From: Pelagomonas calceolata
Lineage: Eukaryota > Sar > Pelagophyceae > Pelagomonadales > Pelagomonadaceae
Direction of reading: 5' to 3'
DNA: 64,000 nt
NCBI GenBank assembly: GCA_918797485.1
Contig: CAKKNE010000004.1
Span: 2,914,001-2,978,000 of the forward strand
Shown here piece by piece: positions 55,962 to 64,000 of the stretch. Position 1 is the stretch's first letter. Each line of letters starts with the position of its first letter. Position numbers and translations under genes: made by a program. Below the pieces are notes generated by a model. It was not told where the DNA came from and did no database searches. It worked only from the letters and a program-made list of their open reading frames with translations.

Positions 55962-58900
55962 TTAAATCTCGATCTGCACGGCGAGCGCGTCCTTGTAGTG
56001 GCAGTTGTGCCCGTAGAAGCCCTGGAAGCACTTGCACTGCCCCGTCTCGTGGTCGCAGAAGCCTCGGTTCGAGCAGTCGACGTGACAGAGGTTGCCGGGC
56101 TCGCCGACGCCGTGACCGCCCTTGGCGAGCACGCCCGTGCAGTTCGTCTCGTCGCGCGCCGTCATCGGGTCGTCGCCCGACGGGCAGTGCTGCGCCGCGC
56201 AGGTCGGTCCAAAATATTCGGGCTCCTGCGTCTCGCCGGGCCCCAGGCCGACGGGCCAGGACGAGTCGCAGACGCAGCCGTAGAGGCGCATCGCGTCCCA
56301 CGTGCCGTCGTCGCGGCCGTGCGCGTGGTGCTCGTAGTAGGGCACGTGGTCGCCCGCGTGGTAGCCGCTGACGTTGTTCTTCGAGAGCGGGAGCGCGTTG
56401 GGCAGCATCGAGAGCTGCTTCATCGTCGCGCACGTGCCGTGGCCCGAGCAGTCGCCCGTCTCGGCGCTCCCACCGGGGCAGACCCGCCGCTCGCACGCTG
56501 GGCCGAAGAAATTCGCGAAACAACTGCATTTGCCGGCGGCCGTGCAGAGGCCCGCGCCCGAGCAGGGCAGCCGCCGGTAGTGGGCCCACGTGTTGTCGCC
56601 GGCGCCTCCGGGATGCCAGGGCAGATCGGCCCAAGCCTGTGTAGAAATCGAATGTCTGCCCCGCGCCATAAATGCGTCTGCTCGACGGCGCGCCGATTTC
56701 CACACCGGTCGGAGCCATGCCCGTCGGACAGTTGATCGCCTCGCAGCTGTACGACGTGTACGAGTTGTCCACCGCGCTGTGGGCGTGCGGGCACCGGCAC
56801 GTGGACGTGCAGTGGTCGCACTCGCCCTTGCCCGTGCAGAAGCCGAGGGACTTGCAGCCGTCGCCGATGGCGTTGGCCTCGTCGATGGGCCGGGGCGCGA
56901 CGACCTCGACGCCTGACACGTACGTCGAATCGATTTCCAGCGTGTGGTCCAACGTGTCCTTCAAGAGGAACACTTTTACCCCGTCCACGTGAGCCGCGGC
57001 AGTTGTCCCGTGTTGCGCCCGGGTTACGGTCAATGCGTTAGTAGCAACGTTAGTTATCAACATAACCTCGCTGCCGATCAGGATGTACGAATTCACGGCC
57101 GCGCCAAGACCAGCCGTGTTCAAGTCCACATTTACGGTTGTAGCACTATCAGTAAGTGCACCATCTAGAGTTGACTCAGTTAATCGATATACCATACTCC
57201 CGTCGGTGTGATCAACAGCCGTCGTACCGTCTTGGGCGCGGGTCACGGTCAGATCGTTAGTAGAGACGGCCGTAACTAACATAACCTCGCTGCCGATCCG
57301 GATGTAAGAATTAACCGCCGCAAACAGACCGGGATCATTCAGAGTCACCGAAAGGGTAGTATCAGCAGCAGCCAAGTTCGCATTACCGTCCCCGGCATCA
57401 CTAACAGTCGTCTGGGTTATGCGATATACTTTCGCGCCATCGGCGTGCGCGGCCGCGGTCGTTCCGTCTTGACCCCTTGTTACTGTAAGATCGTTCGTAG
57501 ACACGGCCGTGACCAACATAACCTCGCTGCCGATTAAGATGTAGCTGTTGGCGACCGCACCAAGAGTAGTTCCAGAAGTCACCGTAAGCGTGGTATCACT
57601 CTTGCTAAAGGCGGCGCCTTCATTAATAGTTGTCTCCGTTATCTGTTTTGCGTAGGGCTCCATCACTGTTTTCACATTGCTTTTGAGCAGGAACACCTTC
57701 GCCGCGTCGAGGTGTGTAGTAGCCGTCGTTCCATCCTGTCCGCGGATTACGGTCAGAGAGTTCGTCGAGACGGCCGTGACTTTGAGAACTTCGCTTCCGA
57801 TCAGTATATAAGTGTTCGCCTGTGTGTGGAAATCAAAGTCTTACGGCACGTTCGTCCTGAATCGCCGCGTCGACCTCCACGCCATCGACGCGACGCCTGC
57901 TCGATGGCGTGGCGATGCCGGTTCCCCACCGCTCGACGGAGCCAGCGCGGCCACGTAGTCGCCGAGAAATGACTTAGTGAAGAATTATCGCGTGCACCCG
58001 ACACACTGGTTGATTTCCACACAGGTGTTCGCAGCCGCGCCGAGACCGCCGGTGTTGAGATCCACATTAACGGTCGTGGCACTATCAGCAAGGGCTCCGT
58101 CGAGGGTCGACTCCGTCAAGAGATATACTTTCGCTCCGTCAACGTGTGCAGAAGCAGTCGTTGAGGCTTGAGCTCGGGTTACGGTCAAAGCTTCACTAGA
58201 TACAGCGCCACTCACTAACATAACCTCGCTGCCAATTAAGATGTAGGAGTTTTGAGCGACACCGAGAGCGGTATGACCACCGGTAGCCAGCGTAACAGTT
58301 GTAACAGCATTATCAATTGCACCGTCTAGAGTATTCTCAGGGTACGCCTTCTTGACGTACTCGTAGACCCGCTGGCCCGCCCGGCGCACGGACATGGTCT
58401 GGTTTACGTAGGGCCCGGGCATGCCGCATTGCGGCCGGAGCTGCTGCCGGGGCACGATGACCTCGACGGTCGTCCCGGCGCGGATGTACTGCAGCGCCGT
58501 GAGCACGAGCGTCGAGTTCAGGAAGCCCGCGCGGTGCGCCTCGTAGCAGCAGCCCTCCTCCCACGAGCCCGAGAGCCACGTCGAGTTGCCGATGACTGCC
58601 AGGTCGTCGCGGACCGCTACGTAGTAGTCATCGCTCCCGGGTATGCCATCAGCCTTCCCCGAGGTCCAGCCAGCCATCTGAACGCGGACGCGGTCGCCGA
58701 CGTAGAGGTGGATCGCGCCTGTGTTCAAGTCAACCAGTGAGTCGGGGATTCAGAGACGCGCCGCGACAATTTGATTTATGCACTGATTCGCACTGCGGAA
58801 ACGGACCTCAATCTGCGCTGACTCCTTAGGGATCGCCGGTCGGAACTTGAGACGCGTGTCCGTCATGTAGCATGTCAGGTCGACGGCGTCCGACTTGTTG

Positions 58901-59394
58901 ACCGGCCGGATGTACTGGGCCTTGGCGTCCTTGTAGACGAAGCCTTTGACGCGCATCAGTGAGCTGTTCGCCGGCGAGCCGCAGTTCGGCCGGATGTCGT
59001 TCGACGCGTCGATGACGACCGTGTGCCGGTAGCCCGCCGTGCCGATCACGTCATATTTCGCCTTGAGGATGATATACGAGTCGTTGTACATGTTGTCGAC
59101 GCTCCCCTCGTAGTACTCGGCCTGCCACTCGTCGTTGCCCGACGGCGCGCCGAGCAGCACGAGGCCGTCGCTGATCTTCCCGCCGTTGCCATTATTACAC
59201 CCGCCCCTGGTAAATTGGTTTAGGTAGAAGTAGACCGTGTCCAGGTGTTGCAGGCCGCCCGCAATCTCGAAGGTTAGTGTTATCTCGGTCGGCGCGCACT
59301 TCTCGGGCGGCGGCGGGTAGAAACTTATCTCCGCATAGTCGATGTCGCCCCGCACCAGGAGCGCGAGGAGGCAGCCCACGAGGCGGCGGGCCAT
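55962..59394 (-). CDS. secreted protein with tandem repeats and EGF-like modules
   Basis: Four exons (59394-58794, 58718-58033, 57819-56716, 56636-55962) give 1021 residues. A signal peptide is followed by two related N-terminal domains (RHTVVIDASNDIRPNCG, GTTVEVIVPRQQLRPQCG). Five tandem repeats of about 75-90 residues follow, each with a SYILIGSEVMLVT-like core and LTVTRAQDGTTAAAH. The C-terminal third has Cys-rich EGF/tenascin-type units, including the protist consensus CPTGMAWADLP...CSGAGLC and CSNRGFCDHETGQCKC. The last residues are DALAVQIEI, with no membrane span, so a secreted or wall protein is likely. All three introns are introner-like and all joins keep phase and restore domain consensus, which is the main support for the model. 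Strongly shaped by internal duplication. Confidence 0.8.
56637..56707 (-). mobile_element. short introner in EGF-like gene
   Basis: 71 bp; on the gene strand it starts CGGTGTGGAAATC and ends GATTTCTACACAG. Flanks are GCTCCGAC (56708-56715) and GCTTGGGC (56629-56636), five of eight matching. The intron is 56637-56715 and must use a GC donor (ATG|GCTCCG) to restore the motif CPTGM|AWADLP; a GT donor at GGTGTGG would shift the frame. Confidence 0.75.
56950..58330 (-). repeat. coding tandem repeats
   Basis: Five DNA-level copies of a segment whose plus-strand core is CATAACCTCGCTGCCGAT, near 57061, 57280, 57519, 57787 (diverged) and 58219. Spacing is about 220-270 bp in the coding sequence (the 57787-58219 interval includes the 213-bp intron). 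They encode the SYILIGSEV repeat of the secreted protein. Confidence 0.85.
57820..58024 (-). mobile_element. full-length introner, antisense orientation relative to copy at 29729
   Basis: 205 bp on the plus strand, CTGTGTGTGGAAATCAA to TTGATTTCCACACAG, with a perfect 8-bp duplication GTGTTCGC at 57812-57819 and 58025-58032. It lies inside a minus-strand gene, yet the open frame resumes exactly after removal of element plus one duplication. The gene-strand intron (58032 to 57820) starts with GC and ends AG. It lies in the same plus-strand orientation as the 29729 copy, whose host gene is on the plus strand, so the element splices in either orientation. Confidence 0.9.
58719..58785 (-). mobile_element. 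very short introner relic in EGF-like gene
   Basis: 67 bp; gene-strand start CAGTGCATAAATCAA and end CACTGGTTGACTTGAACACAG. Flanks are GTGCGAAT (58786-58793) and GCGCGATC (58711-58718). The intron is 58719-58793, a GT-AG intron of 75 nt, phase 1, restoring RFR|S|AIHLYVGD. The end sequence matches the full-length introners closely, the start less so. Confidence 0.75.
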
Positions 59395-59871
59395 CCTCCC
59401 GACGGGCGGCCCCGCTCACGCCTGCGATAACTCTGCCCGCGCCAAGCGCCGCTCTCGTCCCGACAGGCAGCTTCGGCCACAGGTCTGTTACAACTCGTCC
59501 CGACGTGCAGCCTCGGCACGCCGGGCTCTGGCAGCCTCCCAAGCGTCTCGTCGTCGACCGAGCAGGGGTCACGCTGGTCCGGGCGGTCGGTGGGCTCCAC
59601 ACACGTTAATGGGATGAGTCAGCCCCCCGATCGGCTGAGCTCCAAGCGTCCAGCGGCACTCGAGGCAATCACGCTGCGCTAGGTGTAACATACTAGAGCC
59701 GCTGCACGGTTTGCGCACTGCCGCCGCATACGGGGCTGCCAAACGCCACCCGGCGCCTCGACTCAAGGCCTGATAGTACTTCCTGTGCCGCCCCGCGCCG
59801 TCGGGCAGCCGTCGTCGTCCTTTTGTCGCTGTGGGCAGCAAACCAGCAAACTTGTGCAGCAGACCAGCAAG
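59395..59871. other. divergent promoter region
   Basis: A 477-bp gap between the secreted-protein and Tudor-like/EF-hand genes; it holds a CTAG-bounded motif at 59679-59696. No other gene seen. Confidence 0.4.
59679..59696. promoter_or_regulatory. CTAG-bounded upstream motif, copy 10
   Basis: CTAGGTGTAACATACTAG, most similar to copy 7. About 180 bp upstream of the Tudor-like/EF-hand gene ATG and 285 bp from the opposite gene. Confidence 0.4.
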
Positions 59872-62800
59872 ATGGCCCCCAGCCTGGCGGGAGCGGCCCA
59901 GGACCTGCGCGACGAGCTCGGCGCCGTCGACGTGCACAGCGACATCTCCGAGCCGGACACGAGCGACGACGAGGTCGCGCGCGCGACGGCGACGGCGAAG
60001 CGCACCGCCTCAAAGGACCTCGAGAGCCGCATGGCGCGCATCCGGGAGCAGGGGAAGAACAAACCGCCCACGAAGCCGCACTGGACCCGCGCGCGGCCCG
60101 AGGACGACGGACCGAGCGAGATGTCGGCCGCCGCGGCGGAGCTGCGCGGCGCGTTCGACGCGGACTACGAGGCCGAGGAGGCCGAGGAGGCGTCGCCCGT
60201 CCGGCGCCGGGCCGACTCGCCGGCGATGCCTCGCGCGCGCAACGAGACGCAGGTCATGCTCGAGGAAGCGGCGAGGCGCCTCAGCCCCGAGCCCCCGGTC
60301 CTGAGCTGGCGCCGCGGCGACGCCGTGAGCTGCAAGTTCCGCGCCACGGGCAAGTGGGTCGACGCGACGGTGCTCGGCCCCGCCGCGGCGACGGCCAAGG
60401 GGCCCGCGGGCTACGACGTCAAGTACGAGGACGGCGGCGTCGTCGAGCGCCACGTGCCGCCGACGCTCCTCCGGCCGCGCGAGGGCGCCGAGCGCGACGC
60501 CGGGCCGTCGAAGGGCTTCGGGCGCGTCGACGCCGCCGCGGCGCCCGCGGCGCCCGCGGCGCCGAAGCCGCCCCGGCCCGCGCGGCCGGCGCCGCCGCGG
60601 CCCAAGGCCGCGCAGGAAGCCAAGGCCGCGCCGCCGGCGCACGTCGCGCAAGACTCGGCGCCCCGGCCCGAAGCCAAGGCGCCGCCGCCCGCAAATGTGG
60701 CGCAGGACGCGCCAGCTGGCCCGCCGGAACCCAAGCCGGCTACTGACGCGCCCCCTGCCCAGCCCGGGGCCAAGGCGCCGCCGCCGGCGCACGTCGCCCA
60801 GGACGCGTCGTCGCCGGCTCCGCCGGAGCCCAAGCCGGCTCCCGCGGATGCGCCGCCCGCCAAGGCCCCGCCGCCCGCAAATGTGGCACAAGACGCACCA
60901 GTGCCAGAGCCCAAGCCGGCTCCTGCGAACGCGCCACCTGCCCAACCGGAGCCCAAGCCGGCTCCTGACGCGCCGCCCGCCCGGCCGGGGGCCAAGGCCC
61001 CGCCGCCGGCAAACGTGGCACAAGATACACCACCTGTCCAGCCGGAGCCCAAGCCAAGCGCCCAGGACGCGCCGGCGGCCAAGGCCCCGCCGCCCCCGAC
61101 CGTCGTACAGGACGCGCCGGTCCCAAGGCCCGAGGCCGCGGCGCCGCCGCCCCGAGCTGTGCCCCGGCCGGCCCCGGAGCCGGAAAAGCCTTGGGTGCCG
61201 AAGCGCGCGGACCTCGCCGACGAGGAGGAGAAGGACGAGCCGCTGCCGTCGGACGACGAGCCCTCAGCCGACGAGGCGGAGGACGCGGAGCCGCCGGTCT
61301 TCGTGGCGGCCGAGGATCTCGCGCCGCGCTGGCACCGCGGCGACCGCGCGCTCGTCCGCGACGGCGGCACGTCGAATTTTCTCGAAGGCAAGGTCGCGCA
61401 CACGCTGCCGAACGGCGGCGCCGCCGTCAAGTTCGGCACGGAAACTATTGACGTCGACGCGGGACGCCTCAAGCCGCCCCAAGACGTCTTCGCGCGCGCC
61501 GCGGCGGCCGCGTCGGTGCAGCTCCGCGCCTTTTTGTTAGGACGCAGCGGCGGCGGCACGCCGCAGGAGCAGCGGCGGAACTTAGTAAAGGCCTTCAAGG
61601 CCGCGGACGCCGACCGGAGCGGCACGATGGACCGCAACGAGTTCCTCGCGCTCCTCAAGGACGCGGGCCTGCGCGTGGACGTCGACCGGGCCACGGCGCG
61701 CGCGGACGTCAGGATCGTAAAGTGCCCCGCGCCGCGGGCGCCCGTCGAGCTCGACCACGCGGCCGTCGCCGTGCTCGTGGCGCGCCGCGCGTCGGGCGAC
61801 ATCAAAGCCGGGGACGAGCTGCTTAGTATCGGCGAGAAGACCGTGAAGCGCGAGGCGGACCGTTTGAGAGGCGACGACGACTTGGACCTGGCGACGCTGC
61901 CCGCGGCGATGCTCAAGCACAAAGGAGAGTGGCGCGTGCGGCGCACGACCGCCAAGTACCTATCAAAACGCGAGGCCGACGCGCTGATGCGATGCGTCGG
62001 GCTCTCGCTCGACGACGCGACGTCGCTCGAGAATATTGTGAGCTTTGCCTTTGACGACGCACCGGAGGGCCAGGAACCGGAGTTGGCCGTGGCCATGGAC
62101 GCGGCCGCCCGGTGTTTACGGGGCAACACGGAGGACGACGTGGACGCGGCCTTCGACGCGTGTCGAAAAGCCCTCGGCACGACGGCGACGACCATCGAGA
62201 CGACGAAGCTCGTATCATATCTGTGTCAAGCGGACCTGGACTTGCCGGCGCCCGGCTACGGTTTAGGCGGCCCCCAGGACGACGAGGGGTCGTCGAGGCG
62301 GGGCCTCACGCCGCGGCAGGCCCACCTCGTGGTGCGGCGCTGCCTCGACCCGTCGGGCGACGGCGTCGTCACGAAGGACGAGTTCTCCGCCTTTGCGTTC
62401 TGGCCGACGCGCACCGTCGAGGGTTTGAGGAGAGCGGCGCTGACGGCGGCGTTTCAATTGCCGGACGACGGCGATTTGACGCCGGGTAGGAGGTTGTTTA
62501 CGGCCCTGGACGAGGACGGCAATGGGTGTTTGGGAAGGGCTGAATTAGCCCGCGGCCTGGCGCGATTGGGCGCTCCTTTACTGCCGAACGAGCGCCGACT
62601 GTTATCGCAAGCGCTGGATGTGGATGGAGACGGCGCGACGACGCGCAAGGAGTTCCTCACGTTCTTGGGTGAGAAAGTTGATGATCTCGACGACAGGATT
62701 GTGCCCACGCCGAAGAAGGTGCCGGTGGTGCCGAAGCCGTCTCCCCGAAGACCGCGCCGGCCCGAGGCGAGTTACCACCCCAAGCCCAAGGTCAGCGAGA

Positions 62801-63606
62801 AGACGAAGGAGGCTTTGGCGGTCTGGATCACGCGCTGTCTAGCATTGGAGGAGGACAACAAGGGTCTGAATCGGAAGGTCCGCGAGCTGGCGCGGGACCT
62901 GAAGAAGGCCGTGCGTCCTAAAGCGGAGGAGCCCGACCCGGAACTCGCGATGGAACTAGAGGCGCTGGCCGCGAAGAACGACGCGCTCGAGGTCCAGGTC
63001 GCCGAATTTGAGTTGTGGAAGACGGAGACGCTGAAACAGCACGACGACGAAAAGACTACGATCAGGGCGGAGCTCGAGGAGTCGTACCGCGAGCGCGTCC
63101 GCACGGCGGAAGCTGGCCAGCGGAAAGACATGTTAAACGCGAAGCGCTTGCAACGCGAGCTCGCCGCGTTGAAGGCCCAGAAGGAGACGAAAGTAGTAGT
63201 AAAAGACGCCTACTTCAGCCGCAAGGGTTCCACGTCGATCATCAAGGAGAAGGAGGCCCTCCAGGCCAAACTGAAAGATAGGGACGCAGAGATCGCCGAT
63301 TTGAAATACCGGATAGAGCGCTACAAGAAGGGCGAACGGGCCCTCCATCGGGCGTGGCAGAAGGCTTGCGTCAGAGGCGATAAATATCGCGAGGCCGCGC
63401 GGGCGACGGAGGTCGACTGCGTGAATCGACTGCGACGGACAAAGTCGCAGATGGACGAGGCGTGTTTGAAGGCCGAGGGCGCCGTCGACGAGTCCGTCCT
63501 CCCGTCCGAGGAGGACGTGCAACGCCTGACCAAGCAGGAGACGCGCGCGTTTCGGGGCCGGCGCCAGTTCCCCGCGGCGAGCGCGTCGACGGTCGAGATT
63601 TCCTAA
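59872..63606 (+). CDS. Tudor-like / EF-hand / coiled-coil protein
   Basis: From the ATG at 59872 the product has 1244 residues. Two Tudor/agenet-like barrels: WRRGDAVSCKFRATGKWVDATV (about 145) and WHRGDRALVRDGGTSNFLEGKV (about 485), with YDVKYEDGG following the first. Between them is a long Pro/Ala/Lys repeat region (60545-61180) built on AKAPPPANVAQDAP-type units. EF-hands follow: DADRSGTMDRNE, DPSGDGVVTKDE, DEDGNGCLGRAE and DVDGDGATTRKE. A possible PDZ-like segment lies at ASGDIKAGDELLSIGEKTV. The last 270 residues are coiled coil. The layout suggests a Ca2+-responsive scaffold, perhaps cytoskeletal. No catalytic or membrane region. Confidence 0.75.
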   Translation: MAPSLAGAAQDLRDELGAVDVHSDISEPDTSDDEVARATATAKRTASKDLESRMARIREQGKNKPPTKPHWTRARPEDDGPSEMSAAAAELRGAFDADYEAEEAEEASPVRRRADSPAMPRARNETQVMLEEAARRLSPEPPVLSWRRGDAVSCKFRATGKWVDATVLGPAAATAKGPAGYDVKYEDGGVVERHVPPTLLRPREGAERDAGPSKGFGRVDAAAAPAAPAAPKPPRPARPAPPRPKAAQEAKAAPPAHVAQDSAPRPEAKAPPPANVAQDAPAGPPEPKPATDAPPAQPGAKAPPPAHVAQDASSPAPPEPKPAPADAPPAKAPPPANVAQDAPVPEPKPAPANAPPAQPEPKPAPDAPPARPGAKAPPPANVAQDTPPVQPEPKPSAQDAPAAKAPPPPTVVQDAPVPRPEAAAPPPRAVPRPAPEPEKPWVPKRADLADEEEKDEPLPSDDEPSADEAEDAEPPVFVAAEDLAPRWHRGDRALVRDGGTSNFLEGKVAHTLPNGGAAVKFGTETIDVDAGRLKPPQDVFARAAAAASVQLRAFLLGRSGGGTPQEQRRNLVKAFKAADADRSGTMDRNEFLALLKDAGLRVDVDRATARADVRIVKCPAPRAPVELDHAAVAVLVARRASGDIKAGDELLSIGEKTVKREADRLRGDDDLDLATLPAAMLKHKGEWRVRRTTAKYLSKREADALMRCVGLSLDDATSLENIVSFAFDDAPEGQEPELAVAMDAAARCLRGNTEDDVDAAFDACRKALGTTATTIETTKLVSYLCQADLDLPAPGYGLGGPQDDEGSSRRGLTPRQAHLVVRRCLDPSGDGVVTKDEFSAFAFWPTRTVEGLRRAALTAAFQLPDDGDLTPGRRLFTALDEDGNGCLGRAELARGLARLGAPLLPNERRLLSQALDVDGDGATTRKEFLTFLGEKVDDLDDRIVPTPKKVPVVPKPSPRRPRRPEASYHPKPKVSEKTKEALAVWITRCLALEEDNKGLNRKVRELARDLKKAVRPKAEEPDPELAMELEALAAKNDALEVQVAEFELWKTETLKQHDDEKTTIRAELEESYRERVRTAEAGQRKDMLNAKRLQRELAALKAQKETKVVVKDAYFSRKGSTSIIKEKEALQAKLKDRDAEIADLKYRIERYKKGERALHRAWQKACVRGDKYREAARATEVDCVNRLRRTKSQMDEACLKAEGAVDESVLPSEEDVQRLTKQETRAFRGRRQFPAASASTVEIS
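60545..61180 (+). repeat. Pro/Ala/Lys-rich coding repeat
   Basis: At least six imperfect units of the AKAPPPANVAQDAP / EPKPAPADAPPA type in the Tudor-like/EF-hand protein. At the DNA level they share GCGCACGTCGC/GCAAATGTGGCGC-like stretches, showing repeated local duplication. Confidence 0.8.
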
Positions 63607-64000
63607 GGTACTTGAATTTAGTCCGACCTCCGAGTCGGAACGGTAAAGGCGCGAGGGGGAGGGGGGCGTGCGTGCGCGCATCATACGCGCCGCTCCACGC
63701 GCCGTGGAACCGCCGCGCCGCCGGCCGGAAGACGACGGCGACGGGCGCCTCGTCTCGTAATAAAGCCGACAGGCGGTGCCAGAGCCGCTTTCCCACAAAC
63801 CGGAGGAGCGCCCGCACGACCTCCCGCGGCTCCTGATCAGAAACGAGCAGCTCGCAGGCCGCCGGGAGCGCGACGACGCGCCGCCGCTCGTCGATGGACA
63901 CGCAGCCCGGCCGGTCCAGGAACCGCGCGCAGGCCGCATCCAACGTCGCCGGCAGCGTCGCCGGGTCGGCCTCCATGATCGTGGACGGGAAGTCGCGCGC
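63371..64000 (-). CDS. possible gene truncated at window edge
   Basis: A minus-strand frame open from the window end (64000) to 63371. Its first in-frame ATG is at 63976, but the frame is also open upstream of it, so the true start may be outside. Residues from 63976 to about 63610 look protein-like: LDAACARFLDRPGCVSIDERRRVVALPAACELLVSD and VVRALLRFVGKRLWHRLSALL. The remainder, inside the neighbouring gene, is Arg/Pro-rich antisense-type sequence, so the true 3' end is probably before 63606 or behind an unrecognised intron. I recognise no family. Confidence 0.35.
   Translation of the reverse strand, partial: ARDFPSTIMEADPATLPATLDAACARFLDRPGCVSIDERRRVVALPAACELLVSDQEPREVVRALLRFVGKRLWHRLSALLRDEAPVAVVFRPAARRFHGAWSGAYDARTHAPLPLAPLPFRLGGRTKFKYLRKSRPSTRSPRGTGAGPETRASPAWSGVARPPRTGGRTRRRRPRPSNTPRPSATLSVAVDSRSRPPSPARPRDIYRL

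Noticed and set aside
60411-62195. Minus-strand frame of 594 codons
   Set aside because: Ser/Gly/Ala repeats mirror the Pro/Ala/Lys repeat of the Tudor-like/EF-hand gene; shadow frame.
1-64000. tRNA or rRNA genes
   Set aside because: No segment with a recognisable T-loop GGTTCGAATCC-type core plus matching acceptor stem, and no rRNA core sequence, was seen by eye; a covariance-model scan would be needed to exclude small RNAs.

Overview
The window looks like nuclear DNA of a small photosynthetic stramenopile, most likely a pelagophyte of the Aureococcus/Pelagomonas kind. The reasons are the GC-rich, gene-dense sequence, the mostly intronless eukaryotic genes, plastid-type bipartite presequences with ASAFAP-like cleavage sites (aspartokinase, RibD-type reductase, UPF0301 protein), and introner-type introns with terminal inverted repeats and 8-bp target duplications, a class I recall being described from Aureococcus. 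This placement is inference; no rRNA or organelle marker is present.

Layout. 1-1.6 kb: edge-truncated ankyrin protein and an unknown protein. 1.9-7.1 kb: plastid aspartokinase, dephospho-CoA kinase overlapping it tail to tail, and a dynamin with one old introner. 7.1-10.5 kb: a nicotinic-receptor-like Cys-loop channel with an EF-hand, and a multi-pass membrane protein. 10.5-28.3 kb: a single-exon 5110-residue dynein-heavy-chain-like gene, head to head with an unknown protein. 28.6-36.3 kb: a WWE/ankyrin/SAM-like protein carrying a full-length introner, a quinone oxidoreductase, an L-type lectin cargo receptor, a SET methyltransferase and a DNAJC9-like co-chaperone. 36.3-44.2 kb: a JmjC-like/EF-hand protein, an EF-hand protein, a small secreted Cys-rich protein, a coiled-coil protein, a J-protein and a small basic protein. 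44.5-48.2 kb: a fusion of 2OG-Fe(II) oxygenase, FkbH-like HAD phosphatase and SGNH-like tail, then an alpha/beta hydrolase. 48.5-55.6 kb: a second channel paralogue, mitochondrial bL34, RibD-type reductase, a La-motif protein and a UPF0301 protein. 56-64 kb: a secreted repeat/EGF protein with three introner-derived introns, a Tudor-like/EF-hand/coiled-coil protein and an edge-truncated gene.

Three things stand out. First, two channels carry the vicinal-cysteine loop C, Cys-loop and cation-type M2 pore of animal nicotinic receptors, plus an EF-hand in the cytoplasmic M3-M4 loop. Second, the giant dynein-like protein has lost the AAA1 ATPase signature and appears to lack the microtubule-binding stalk head, while gaining four N-terminal EF-hands, so it is probably not a motor. 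Third, the non-coding DNA has its own structure: an introner family splicing in both orientations, and a short CTAG-bounded motif that recurs about ten times, always upstream of a start codon. Calcium binding is a shared theme: six predicted proteins carry EF-hands. Genes are packed in alternating divergent and convergent pairs with 3' ends often under 70 bp apart.
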